Counted from the stretch's first letter, positions 4,696 through 13,306 are shown. The stretch is DNA of 13,423 bases from an uncultured Dorea sp. (GCA_900543415.1 UQRE01000050.1:1-13423), one strand, 5' to 3'. Numbers and translations are program-made. The notes: generated from the letters alone by a model not told the origin.

Positions 4696-6288
4696 ATGTA
4701 TACCGTAATCGTTGCAGATGATGAAGAAGAAATCCGCAGAGGTATTATAAGAAAAGTACGCTGGGAAGAACTGGGGTTTCGTGTAGTTGGAGAGGCTGAA
4801 AATGGAGCGGAAGCATTGGAAATGGTAGAGAAGCTGGAACCGGATCTTTTGCTTACGGATATTCGTATGCCATTCTTGTCGGGGATTGAGTTGGCAAGAT
4901 CAGTGCGAGAGGTGCTGCCTACAGTGCAGATTGCATTCCTAAGTGGTTTTGATGATTTTTCTTATGCGCAGCAGGCAATTCAATATAATATTGTTAGCTA
5001 TATGCTGAAGCCGATTTCGGCGGCAGAGTTGGAGGAGGAGCTTCGAAATATTAAGGCGGTCATGGATCGGAAGTTTGAAGAATTTAATTCTAAGGAAATG
5101 GTTCAGGAGCGGATGGAAAAATCTGAGTTTCTGTTTCCGCTTCTGTTGGATGGTTATCAGAGCAATCCTTCTGAAGAAGAAATGGAGGAACTCAGACAGG
5201 CGGCAGTTTCCTGCGGGCTGATTGGAGAAGGTGACATGGAGATGTACCGATTCGTAGTGCTGGTGACGAACATTTCCGACGGAGAGCAGGATCGAACGAG
5301 CAGAGCAAGTGTGCAGGCGATTGATACCATTTTGAAAAAATATGTCCGTTATGCCAGCTGTTTTATGAGAGGCCGTGTAGTGTCTGTGCTGGCTGCCACG
5401 GAGAGAGGATTTTCCAAATACCTTCATATTATTGTGGATGAGATTGTTCAGAGTGTTCGAAGAATTATGAATATGCAGGGGACAGTCGGAGTCAGCCGAA
5501 GTACAGAACATTTGGAAAATTGCGCTGAGTGTTACCGGGAGGCAATGAATGCATTAAGCTACTCATGGCAGAAAGAAAGCGATGTTCATTTTATCGCGGA
5601 TGAAGAACATGTAGAGCCAATGGACTTTACAATTATGGATAATACAGTTTCCAAGATTGAGGAATTGCTTCGAGGAGGAAGCGTAGAAGAATTAAAGCAA
5701 TTTCTGGAGGCTTTCTCTGCGCGGATCGCAAGCGGGGAGATTCAGCCCGCGGCAGCAGATTTTCTGGTGGCGCAGATTATGGCGGCGGGATTTAAAGTGT
5801 TTTATGCGGTTGCCGGAGAACGTGCAGTAGAAAATCTGCAGGAGCATCTGGAGTTTCATGGACATACAATGGTAGAGCAGGTCATGGCATCCTTCGAAAA
5901 GTGCGCGGCGTTCTGTATCGATATAAAGGGGAAAATTTCAGAACAGCGAAAAAAGAGCGGTGAAGTATTCTGTGACAGAGCACTGGAGATTATTGAAGAG
6001 CGTTACCATGATCCGGAATTGTCGGTTGTCACAGTGAGCAGTGAAATCGGGGTGAGCCCGAATTATCTCAGTGCACTTATTAAGAAAACAACAGATAGTA
6101 CGTTCGTAGAGTTGTTGACAAAGAAACGAATAGAGAAAGCGAAGGAATTACTTCTTTGCACCTCTAAGAAAATTCGGGAGATCACAGAGGAGTGCGGTTA
6201 CCGGGATCAGCATTATTTTAGCTATTGCTTTAAGCGGGCAACCGGAGTGTCGCCAAATCAGTGCCGGAAAGATGCAGGGGGTATGTAA
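4696..6288 (+). CDS. YesN-type response regulator, REC plus AraC-family DNA-binding domain
   Basis: This 530-residue cytoplasmic regulator is expected to take phosphate from the neighbouring kinase and activate sugar-uptake genes. The receiver domain (about 1-120) shows acidic D8/D9, phospho-acceptor D55 in LLTDIRMP, S83 in FLSGFDD and K105 in MLKPIS. A long linker domain (about 140-420) follows, as in YesN proteins. The C-terminal part (about 428-527) holds the two helix-turn-helix motifs of the AraC family, with IGVSPNYLSALIKK and the end signature CGYRDQHYFSYCFKRATGVSP. All phosphotransfer residues are present. The stop overlaps the kinase start by one base (TAATG), indicating translational coupling. 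The target promoter is most likely that of mglB. Confidence 0.93.
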   Translation: MYTVIVADDEEEIRRGIIRKVRWEELGFRVVGEAENGAEALEMVEKLEPDLLLTDIRMPFLSGIELARSVREVLPTVQIAFLSGFDDFSYAQQAIQYNIVSYMLKPISAAELEEELRNIKAVMDRKFEEFNSKEMVQERMEKSEFLFPLLLDGYQSNPSEEEMEELRQAAVSCGLIGEGDMEMYRFVVLVTNISDGEQDRTSRASVQAIDTILKKYVRYASCFMRGRVVSVLAATERGFSKYLHIIVDEIVQSVRRIMNMQGTVGVSRSTEHLENCAECYREAMNALSYSWQKESDVHFIADEEHVEPMDFTIMDNTVSKIEELLRGGSVEELKQFLEAFSARIASGEIQPAAADFLVAQIMAAGFKVFYAVAGERAVENLQEHLEFHGHTMVEQVMASFEKCAAFCIDIKGKISEQRKKSGEVFCDRALEIIEERYHDPELSVVTVSSEIGVSPNYLSALIKKTTDSTFVELLTKKRIEKAKELLLCTSKKIREITEECGYRDQHYFSYCFKRATGVSPNQCRKDAGGM

Positions 6289-8033
6289 TGTCTGACACAA
6301 ATCAGGAAATGAAACAAGAATATAATAAAAGGCAAAGTGGAAAGAAGCGGATGGGATTCTCCCTATCCGCCATTTTCACGTGTTTAGTATCGGGAATCGT
6401 GCTGCTGATTTCTATTATCACCATTTTGATCTTTATCGGTATCTACCGGGATGCGATGAAGCAAAATGCCGTTACGAGCAGTGCGCAGGCAGTGGCGCAG
6501 GTAGAAAATATGGTGCAGTCCTATATTCAGGACATGCAGAGCGTTATGGAATCGCTCAAGCACAGTGTGCAGGACCCTAATAATGATAAGGACGAATTTA
6601 TACAAAGTCTTGTCGACATAAGAGAAGACGTAGTGGCTGTGATGATCTATGATAAGGACGGGGAAATGATGTCTTCATGGTCGAATGGCAAAACATTAAA
6701 AAAGGATTATTACAAAAACCTTTCTTATGTAGAGCCATCAGACGGAGAACTTCATATTAGTAAGCCTCATGTAGAAACTTTGTATGAAGGTTTTTATCCG
6801 TGGGTTGTTACTATCTCTCAGACTTTGGAAGATGAAGCGGGTGAAAAATATGTTATAGCAGTGGATATCCGGTTTTCCAATATATCAGATTATGTGGACG
6901 GAGTGGGAATTGGCTCACACGGATACTGTTATATAGAAGACATGGAAGCAAATATTATCTATCACCCACAGCAACAGCTTATTTACTCTGGGCTGAAACA
7001 AGAAGAACAGGTTCTTGGAGAAGACGGGATTACGGTAGAAGATGATGTGATCCATACCGTCCGTACCCTGGAAAAAGGGGAATGGAGAATCGTAGGAGTA
7101 TGTTATGTAGATGAAATGATCACGGCGAAAGTAGAGGAGATGGTAGGGCTTTTAATCCTTCTTCTTGTGATCGTATTATTCGCAGCTGCATTTACGGGAA
7201 TGCTTCTTTCGCAGGTACTGGCAAAACCGGCCAGAGAATTGACAAAAGCTATGAAGGCATTTGAAAAAAATGCAGAAAACTACACTTATACAGAAGTACG
7301 CGGAACGGAAGAATTGATGATGTTATCAGATTCTTTTGACCACATGGTGCGGCGTATCCAGAAATTGATGGAGCAGGTGCGTCAGGAAGAGATCACGCTG
7401 AGAAAGACAGAACTCAAAGCGCTTCAGGCACAGATCAACCCGCATTTCTTATATAATACATTGGATGCAATTGCGTGGTTATGTGAAGAAGGAAGAAATA
7501 AAGATGCGGAGGATATGGTGACATCACTTGCCAAACTTTTTCGGATCAGTATCAGTAAAGGGCATGAGCTGATCACAATTGAGAAAGAGATCCAGCATGC
7601 ACAGAGCTATTTGAGAATTGAAAAATTCCGTTATAAAAATCAATTCACTTACAGGTTTGACGTGGACGAAGAATGCCTTGGTTATCTCTGCAATAAGATC
7701 ACGCTGCAACCGATTATCGAAAATGCTATTTATCATGGTCTGAACCGGATGGTAGATGAAGGCGAGATTGTCATCAGTATCCGTCAGGATGGAGACGATA
7801 TCGTTCTGTCTGTAGAGGATAACGGAATTGGTATGACAGAAGAGCAGTGTCAGGAGATTTTAAGAAAAGAACCCGGAGATCGTACCGGAATCGGAATTAA
7901 GAACGTAAATGACAGAATTAAGATTTATTTTGGGGAAGAGTATGGTCTTACAATTACCAGTGAACTGGATGAAGGAACGTGTGTAGACATTCGCATGCCA
8001 AAAGTAGAGAAAGGGGATTATGATGGAAAATAA
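6288..8033 (+). CDS. LytS/YesM-type membrane sensor histidine kinase
   Basis: The start is set at ATG 6288, overlapping the regulator's stop, rather than an upstream in-frame GTG at 6261. The 581-residue product has a first membrane helix (about 24-52) and an extracellular sensor domain (about 55-282, probably Cache-like). A second helix (about 286-306) and a HAMP linker (about 308-360) follow. The His_kinase domain has phospho-acceptor H386 in QINPHFLYNTLDA. The ATPase domain shows the N box with E478/N479 in PIIENAIYHGL, the G1 box D511-NGIG and TGIGIKNVNDR. NPHFLYN kinases pair with YesN regulators. The ligand may be sugar held by the lipoprotein encoded next, as in clostridial XylFII-LytS. 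The gene ends 14 bases inside that lipoprotein gene. Confidence 0.93.
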   Translation: MSDTNQEMKQEYNKRQSGKKRMGFSLSAIFTCLVSGIVLLISIITILIFIGIYRDAMKQNAVTSSAQAVAQVENMVQSYIQDMQSVMESLKHSVQDPNNDKDEFIQSLVDIREDVVAVMIYDKDGEMMSSWSNGKTLKKDYYKNLSYVEPSDGELHISKPHVETLYEGFYPWVVTISQTLEDEAGEKYVIAVDIRFSNISDYVDGVGIGSHGYCYIEDMEANIIYHPQQQLIYSGLKQEEQVLGEDGITVEDDVIHTVRTLEKGEWRIVGVCYVDEMITAKVEEMVGLLILLLVIVLFAAAFTGMLLSQVLAKPARELTKAMKAFEKNAENYTYTEVRGTEELMMLSDSFDHMVRRIQKLMEQVRQEEITLRKTELKALQAQINPHFLYNTLDAIAWLCEEGRNKDAEDMVTSLAKLFRISISKGHELITIEKEIQHAQSYLRIEKFRYKNQFTYRFDVDEECLGYLCNKITLQPIIENAIYHGLNRMVDEGEIVISIRQDGDDIVLSVEDNGIGMTEEQCQEILRKEPGDRTGIGIKNVNDRIKIYFGEEYGLTITSELDEGTCVDIRMPKVEKGDYDGK

Positions 8034-9030
8034 AAGGAGAAAACAGGTCGGAATCCTGTTTCTTGTTGCTCTGCTTGTGTGTATTGTCGCAGGTTGTGGA
8101 GGCTGGAATCGGGTTCACATAGAGAAGAAGGACAGCGCAATTCGCAAACAAAAAGTAACGCTGATCGCGAAGTCCACGGAATCAGCCTTTTGGAAATCGG
8201 TGTTTGCAGGAGCGGGAGCAGCATCCACGGAGTATAATATGGAGTTGAAATGTATAGGTCCGGATAATGAGGAGGATTACATAACGCAAAATCGAATGAT
8301 TGAAGAGGCAGTGGCGGATGGAACAGATGTGATTGTATTTTCAGCGATTGATTATGAGGGGAATGCAGAGGCGGTTGATCACGCTGCAAAAGAAGGAGTG
8401 AAGATCGTTGTTATAGACAGTGATGTAAATAGTAAAGAGGTGAACTGTCGAATCGGTACGGATAATTGCGAGGCGGGATGCCTTGCGGGGAAAGCAGCGC
8501 TTGACATGGACGAGGAAGAGATTAATATCGGAATCGTTAACTTTGATGCCACGACAGAAAATGGGCAGAGCAGAGAAAAAGGATTCCGGGATACGGTAGG
8601 AAAAGACAAACGTGCAGTGATTGTTGACACGATCAATGTAAATTCAACCATTGATTCTGCAAAAGAAGAAGCGGAAAAATTATTGGAGAGAATTCCGGAA
8701 ATTAATGTAGTTGTTACATTTAATGAATGGACCAGTCTGGGCGTAGGTTATGCAGTAAAAGAAGCAGGACTGGCAGATTCTGTGAGAGTTGTTGCATTTG
8801 ACAGTAATGTAGTGTCTGTCGATATGCTGGAAACAGGAGAGGTAGATGCGCTTATTGTACAGAATCCGTATGCAATGGGCTATCTGGGGGTAGAGAATGC
8901 GTATCGACTGTTGGGAGGTCATGATCTGGACGAAAGAGAAGTCAATACATCCACACATTTGGTGACCAAGGAAAATATGTACAGTGAAGAATCTCAGAGA
9001 ATGCTATTTTCCTTTGATGAGATTCGCTGA
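8020..9030 (+). CDS. Sugar-binding lipoprotein, probable partner of the sensor kinase
   Basis: The 336-residue product starts with a lipoprotein signal (basic start, hydrophobic helix, lipobox IVAGC with C26), so it would be anchored outside the membrane. The rest has the two-lobed fold of pentose/hexose-binding proteins of the RbsB/XylF type: KSTESAFW near the N-terminus, DSDVNS and GTDNCEAG in the middle, then FNEWTSLGVGYAV, FDSN and QNPYAMGYLGV. Two ATG codons in a row (8020, 8023) are possible starts behind AAGGGG. The gene overlaps the kinase and lies before the mglB promoter, so it is coregulated with the sensor. I infer a sensing role, as for XylFII; a transport role with the same permease is possible. 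The sugar cannot be named. Confidence 0.85.
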   Translation: MMENKRRKQVGILFLVALLVCIVAGCGGWNRVHIEKKDSAIRKQKVTLIAKSTESAFWKSVFAGAGAASTEYNMELKCIGPDNEEDYITQNRMIEEAVADGTDVIVFSAIDYEGNAEAVDHAAKEGVKIVVIDSDVNSKEVNCRIGTDNCEAGCLAGKAALDMDEEEINIGIVNFDATTENGQSREKGFRDTVGKDKRAVIVDTINVNSTIDSAKEEAEKLLERIPEINVVVTFNEWTSLGVGYAVKEAGLADSVRVVAFDSNVVSVDMLETGEVDALIVQNPYAMGYLGVENAYRLLGGHDLDEREVNTSTHLVTKENMYSEESQRMLFSFDEIR

Positions 9031-9095
9031 GAATAGTATTTTGAACCTTTTTGATATTTTATTGTATTTTTTTGTACAGGCAGGAGTGCTATACT
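9031..9095 (+). promoter_or_regulatory. Regulated promoter region of mglB
   Basis: TATACT (9090-9095) preceded by TGC forms an extended -10 like that of the regulatory operon. No good -35 exists at 16-18 bp: that region is a T run, and TTGTAC (9072-9077) is too close. A promoter that lacks a -35 but has the shared word GAATAGTATT (9031-9040) 49 bases upstream fits one needing an activator, plausibly the YesN-type regulator. There is no terminator between the lipoprotein gene and mglB, so read-through is also expected. Confidence 0.5.
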
Positions 9096-9130
9096 CAATG
9101 CAAATAATAAATATCATAAGGAGGCTAATT

Positions 9131-10258
9131 ATGAAAAAGAAATTATTAGCAGTGCTTCTTTGCGTAGCAATGGTAGCAGCAATGGCTGTTGGCTGTGGCG
9201 GCGGAAAAGACAGCGGAGAGAGCAAAGACGAAGGAAAGAAGTCTGATCTGAACATTGGTGTATTCTACTACACATATGCAGATACTTATATCGCTTCTGT
9301 ACGTACAGCTCTTGACAAGAAACTTGATGACATGGGAGTTAAATATCAGGACTACGATGGAAATAACAACCAGACAACACAGAACGAGCAGATCGATACA
9401 GCTATCCAGACAGGTGCAAACCTTCTGATCGTTAACATCGTAACATCTGGTTCTAACGATGCTTCTACACAGATCATCGACAAAGCAAAAGCAGCAGACG
9501 TTCCGGTTATCTTCTTCAACCGTGCAGTAGAAGACGAGAAGAGTGAAGAGGGAACAATCCTTGGTTCTTATGAGAAATGTGCATTCGTAGGAACAGACGC
9601 TCCAGAAGCAGGACACATGCAGGGCGAAATGATCGGTGACTACGTTGTTGAAAACTTCGACACAGTTGACCTCAACGGAGATGGAAAAATCTCTTACGCT
9701 ATGTTCATGGGACAGCTTGGTAACGCAGAAGCTATCTACCGTACACAGTTTGCAGTAGAAGATGCTAACAAGAAGTTAGAAGAAGCTGGAAAACCAGCAT
9801 TAGAGTTCTTTGACCCAGCTAACACTGATAAATATCAGGTTGACCAGGATGGAGCTTGGAGTGCTACAGCAGCTAACAACTACATGACAACAAACCTTTC
9901 TCAGTACAACGAGGGTAACAACAACATGATCGAGCTCATCATCTGTAACAACGATGGTATGGCTGAGGGTGCTGTTGCAGCTCTGAACGACAAAGGTTAC
10001 AACACAGGTGATCCGGCAAAAACAATTCCAGTATTCGGTGTAGACGCTACAGACGCAGCTAAGAAACTGATCGCAGACGGTAAGATGGTTGGTACTATCA
10101 AACAGGATGCAGAAGGTATGGCAGCTTGTATCGCACAGCTTACACAGAACACAGCAGATGGAAAAGAGTTAGTTGACGGCGTAGAGAAAGACATGATCTC
10201 TGAAAAAGTTGCTAACAAGATCTTCATTCCATACGGAATCTACACAGGTGAAGAGTAA
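9131..10258 (+). CDS. mglB: D-galactose/D-glucose-binding lipoprotein MglB
   Basis: The start is ATG 9131 behind AAGGAGG (9118-9124); an in-frame ATG at 8984 inside the previous gene is not credible. The 375-residue product has a lipobox ending at C22. Alignment from memory to E. coli MglB is clear. The calcium loop D180-LNGDGKIS-188 with E268 is conserved, as are sugar contacts D51, N130, R204, W243 and D305. Pocket changes are conservative: Y53 for F16, R131 for K92, N198 for H152, E200 for D154, Q325 for N256. It captures sugar outside the membrane and passes it to MglC. The codon choice is strongly biased, suggesting high expression. Galactose or glucose is likely, but the pocket changes leave room for a related sugar. 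Confidence 0.93.
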   Translation: MKKKLLAVLLCVAMVAAMAVGCGGGKDSGESKDEGKKSDLNIGVFYYTYADTYIASVRTALDKKLDDMGVKYQDYDGNNNQTTQNEQIDTAIQTGANLLIVNIVTSGSNDASTQIIDKAKAADVPVIFFNRAVEDEKSEEGTILGSYEKCAFVGTDAPEAGHMQGEMIGDYVVENFDTVDLNGDGKISYAMFMGQLGNAEAIYRTQFAVEDANKKLEEAGKPALEFFDPANTDKYQVDQDGAWSATAANNYMTTNLSQYNEGNNNMIELIICNNDGMAEGAVAALNDKGYNTGDPAKTIPVFGVDATDAAKKLIADGKMVGTIKQDAEGMAACIAQLTQNTADGKELVDGVEKDMISEKVANKIFIPYGIYTGEE

Positions 10259-10293
10259 GATACAGACAACAATAAGTTAATCTTAAAATAAAG

Positions 10294-10326
10294 AAAGCAG
10301 CCGCCAGAGGGTTGGCGGCTGTTTTT
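10294..10326 (+). terminator. Attenuating terminator between mglB and mglA
   Basis: CAGCCGCCA (10298-10306) pairs with TGGCGGCTG (10313-10321) around GAGGGT, with A-rich bases before and TTTTT (10322-10326) after. It is a full intrinsic terminator inside the operon. I see no new promoter before mglA, so partial read-through would give more binding protein than ATPase or permease. Confidence 0.88.
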
Positions 10327-10356
10327 CTGAGAAGTTAGACGAATGGAGGAATAGTC

Positions 10357-11856
10357 ATGGGACAGGACGTTCTTTTGCAGATGACGAATATCAGTAAAGA
10401 ATTCCCCGGAGTAAAAGCTCTGGATAACGTTTCGCTGACTGTTAAAAAAGGAACAGTACATGCCCTGATGGGAGAGAATGGTGCCGGTAAATCCACACTG
10501 ATGAAATGTCTGTTCGGAATGTATAACAAAGATGGCGGAACCATTGAATTAGAGGGAAAAGAAGTAAACTTTAAAAACTCCAAAGAAGCACTGGAGAACG
10601 GTGTAGCTATGGTTCATCAGGAGTTGAACCAGGCGCTGAAACGTAACGTTATGGATAATATCTGGCTTGGACGTTATCCGAAGGTAGGAGGACTCATGGT
10701 AAATGAGAGAAAAATTTACCAGGATACTCTTGATGTATTTAAAGAACTTGAGATCGATGTAGATCCCAAACGTGTTATGAGCACAATGCCTGTGTCTCAG
10801 AGACAGATGGTAGAGATTGCAAAAGCAGTATCATTTAATTCAAAGATCATTGTATTTGACGAGCCTACTTCTTCTCTGACTGAGGAAGAGGTTGAACACT
10901 TATTCAGAATCATAAATATGCTAAGAGACCGCGGATGCGGTATTATCTATATATCACATAAGATGGCTGAGATTAAGAGAATCTCAGATGAGATCACGAT
11001 CATGCGTGACGGAACATGGGTTGCAACAGAGAAAGCAGACGACCTGTCCATGGATGACATCATCCGTCTTATGGTAGGACGTGAGCTGACAAACCAGTTC
11101 CCGCCGAAGACAAATAAACCGGGAGAGGTTGCGCTTGAGGTAGAACACCTCACTGCACAGTATTCTCTTCTTAAAGATGTATCTTTTAACGTGCGAAAAG
11201 GTGAGATTGTAGGTATTGCCGGCCTTGATGGAAGCGGACGTACTGAGACTCTTGAAAATATTTTCGGTATCGCCACAAGAAAAGATGGCGTGATCAAACT
11301 GGACGGTAAGGTTGTGAAAAACCGTAACGCCAGAGAATCTATTAAAAATGGATTTGCACTTCTTACAGAGGAGAGACGTGCAACAGGTATCTTCGGAATT
11401 TTAAGTATTCGAGAAAATACCGTTATTTCCAGCTTGAAGAAGCATAAAAAAGCAGGTTTATACCTGAATGAAAAATCTATGAAAAAAGATACCCAGTGGT
11501 CCATTGATGCAATGCGGACCAAGACACCGACACAGGAGACAAAGATTCGTTCACTGTCCGGTGGTAACCAGCAGAAAGTTATTCTTGGAAGATGGCTGCT
11601 CACTGATCCGGAAGTACTGCTTCTGGACGAACCTACAAGAGGTATTGATGTAGGTGCGAAATACGAGATCTATCAGTTAATCCTTGATCTGGCAAACAGA
11701 GATAAGGTCGTTATGGTAGTATCTTCAGAGATGCCAGAGCTTCTTGGAATCTGCGACAGAATTCTTGTTATGTCAGGCGGACGTCTGGCAGGTGAAGTAG
11801 ATGCCAAGAACACAACCCAGGAAGAAATTATGGCGCTTGCCGCAAAGTATGTATAG
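10357..11856 (+). CDS. mglA: Galactose/methyl-galactoside ABC transporter, double ATPase MglA
   Basis: The 499-residue product has two fused ATP-binding domains, the form used by sugar importers of the CUT2 class. The first has Walker A GENGAGKST (39-47), a degenerate signature VSQRQ (146-150), Walker B with FDEPTSS (167-173) and the switch H201. The second has a changed Walker A (GLDGSGRTE, lysine missing), a normal signature LSGGNQQ (400-406) and LLLDEPTRG (421-429); its switch histidine is replaced by serine. One working and one degenerate site is normal for this family. It sits on the inner face of the membrane and powers MglC. The ribosome binding site is TGGAGGA (10344-10350). MglA over RbsA or XylG is chosen because of MglB and MglC next door. 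Confidence 0.93.
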   Translation: MGQDVLLQMTNISKEFPGVKALDNVSLTVKKGTVHALMGENGAGKSTLMKCLFGMYNKDGGTIELEGKEVNFKNSKEALENGVAMVHQELNQALKRNVMDNIWLGRYPKVGGLMVNERKIYQDTLDVFKELEIDVDPKRVMSTMPVSQRQMVEIAKAVSFNSKIIVFDEPTSSLTEEEVEHLFRIINMLRDRGCGIIYISHKMAEIKRISDEITIMRDGTWVATEKADDLSMDDIIRLMVGRELTNQFPPKTNKPGEVALEVEHLTAQYSLLKDVSFNVRKGEIVGIAGLDGSGRTETLENIFGIATRKDGVIKLDGKVVKNRNARESIKNGFALLTEERRATGIFGILSIRENTVISSLKKHKKAGLYLNEKSMKKDTQWSIDAMRTKTPTQETKIRSLSGGNQQKVILGRWLLTDPEVLLLDEPTRGIDVGAKYEIYQLILDLANRDKVVMVVSSEMPELLGICDRILVMSGGRLAGEVDAKNTTQEEIMALAAKYV

Positions 11857-11872
11857 AGGAGGCCGGTTTTAA

Positions 11873-12943
11873 ATGAAAACAGTTGAAAATTTAAAAAGAC
11901 GTTATGCCGATTTTCAGGCATTGGACGCCAGAGATAAAAAGACATTCTGGAAAGAATTTGCATTAAACAACGCGCTGTACGTGCTGATCATCATTGCAAT
12001 CATTTACACAGCAATACAGAACCCAAACTTTGTAACTCCATCATCTATTGTAAATATTATTTCACTGTCCGCAGCTAACATTCCGATCGCTGTAGGTATT
12101 GCAGGAACGATCGTACTGACAGGTACTGACCTTTCCGCAGGACGTGTAGTTGGTCTTACAGCATGTATCGCTGCATCTTTACTGCAGGCAGTAGATTATC
12201 CGACAAAGATCTTCCCGGATCTCGGTGTTGTACCGATCCCGCTTGTTATCCTGATCGTTGTTGCAGTTGGTGCTTTAGTAGGTCTTGTAAACGGATTCTT
12301 CGTAGCACACTTTAAGTTACATCCATTTATCGTAACACTTGCTACTCAGTTGATCGTATATGGATTCCTTCTTATGTACATCATGATCAACGGAAATAAT
12401 GGTCAGCCATTATCAGGTCTTGACCAGTCTTTCAAAGATTTCGTAACAGGAAGCGTCATCAAGATCGGTGGAGTTCCGATCCCGAACTATGTATGGTATG
12501 CATGCTTTATCATTGCTCTTATGTGGTTCATCTGGAACAAGACAGCATTTGGTAAGAATATGTTCGCTGTAGGTTCTAACCCGGAAGCAGCTAACGTATC
12601 TGGTGTAAACGTAGCAAAAACAATCATCTTAGTACATACACTTGCAGGTGCTATGTATGCGATCACAGGATTTATCGAGTCTGCACGTATCGGTTCTAAC
12701 CAGGCAGGTACTGGTCTGAACTACGAGTGTGATGCGATTGCTGCCTGCGTAATCGGTGGTGTATCTTTCGTCGGTGGTACAGGTAAGATCCGTGGAGTAG
12801 TAATGGGTGTATTCATCTTGAGAATCATCTTCGTAGCATTACAGTTCCTTGCAATCAACCAGAGCTTACAGTATGTTATTAAAGGACTTATCATCCTCGT
12901 TGCATGTGCAATCGATATGAGAAAATATCTTGTTCGTAAATAA
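11873..12943 (+). CDS. mglC: Galactose/methyl-galactoside ABC transporter permease MglC
   Basis: The 356-residue product is very hydrophobic, with about 8-10 membrane helices (for example near 34-50, 60-82, 121-142, 150-172, 205-221, 247-268, 306-326 and 332-347). It is of the CUT2 permease family. GTDLSAGRVVGL (84-95), ALVGLVNGFFVA (134-145), PFIVTLATQ (151-159) and GGVSFVGGTGKIRG (295-308) match the MglC pattern; the last is the segment expected to touch the ATPase. A dimer would form the sugar channel. The ribosome binding site GAGGAGG (11856-11862) touches the mglA stop codon, so the two are coupled. The N-terminus carries about 30 mainly charged residues before the first helix, slightly longer than in E. 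coli. Confidence 0.93.
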   Translation: MKTVENLKRRYADFQALDARDKKTFWKEFALNNALYVLIIIAIIYTAIQNPNFVTPSSIVNIISLSAANIPIAVGIAGTIVLTGTDLSAGRVVGLTACIAASLLQAVDYPTKIFPDLGVVPIPLVILIVVAVGALVGLVNGFFVAHFKLHPFIVTLATQLIVYGFLLMYIMINGNNGQPLSGLDQSFKDFVTGSVIKIGGVPIPNYVWYACFIIALMWFIWNKTAFGKNMFAVGSNPEAANVSGVNVAKTIILVHTLAGAMYAITGFIESARIGSNQAGTGLNYECDAIAACVIGGVSFVGGTGKIRGVVMGVFILRIIFVALQFLAINQSLQYVIKGLIILVACAIDMRKYLVRK

Positions 12944-12972
12944 GACGTTTTTTATTGAAGGGAGAGACAGAC

Positions 12973-13260
12973 ATGGAAGAAAACAGACCGGAAGAATTAC
13001 AACCAGAAGAAGAGAAAGAAGCAGGATTGTCAGAAGAAGCAGAGGATAAGGCTGCATGGAAAAATAAAGCCAGACCGGCAATCTATGCAATGGCAGGATT
13101 CTATTTGGTCTATCTGTCTTACAACATGTTTAAAGAGATATCCAAAACGTCTGGCGGAGAACAGATGACAGCGGTAATTTTCTCGATCCTGTTCGCAGTC
13201 ATAGGAGTTGGAGGAATTCTCTTTGGTCTTCTGGCAGGATATAAGAATTCAAAGAAGTGA
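12973..13260 (+). CDS. Small two-helix membrane protein, function unknown
   Basis: The ATG at 12973 has GAAGGGAGAG (12958-12967) just upstream, so I prefer it over an in-frame TTG at 12955. The 95-residue product begins with about 30 mostly acidic residues, then a basic AWKNKARP turn, a helix (about 36-53), a short loop and a glycine-rich second helix (about 65-88), ending in lysines. By charge both ends should be cytoplasmic. I do not recognise the family. It follows mglC by 29 bases with no terminator between, so it is cotranscribed with the transporter. It could be an accessory subunit or regulator of the permease, but the sequence does not show this. Confidence 0.75.
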   Translation: MEENRPEELQPEEEKEAGLSEEAEDKAAWKNKARPAIYAMAGFYLVYLSYNMFKEISKTSGGEQMTAVIFSILFAVIGVGGILFGLLAGYKNSKK

Positions 13261-13271
13261 TAAAAAAGTTC

Positions 13272-13300
13272 TTGACAGAGATTCATGATGAATCTATAAT
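13272..13300 (+). promoter_or_regulatory. Perfect consensus promoter just after the mgl operon
   Basis: TTGACA (13272-13277) and TATAAT (13295-13300) are 17 bp apart, an exact sigma-A consensus. The start would be near 13307. It lies 12 bases after the last stop codon and only about 30 bases before a strong terminator. Confidence 0.85.
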
Positions 13301-13306
13301 AAGCAC

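Noticed and set aside
6261..6287. Earlier GTG start for the histidine kinase
   Set aside because: It lies inside the regulator's DNA-binding domain. The ATG at 6288 has the coupled TAATG arrangement and a G-rich stretch just before it.
8984..9130. Earlier ATG start for mglB
   Set aside because: It would add 49 residues before a perfect lipoprotein signal and span the promoter. ATG 9131 has an AAGGAGG site.
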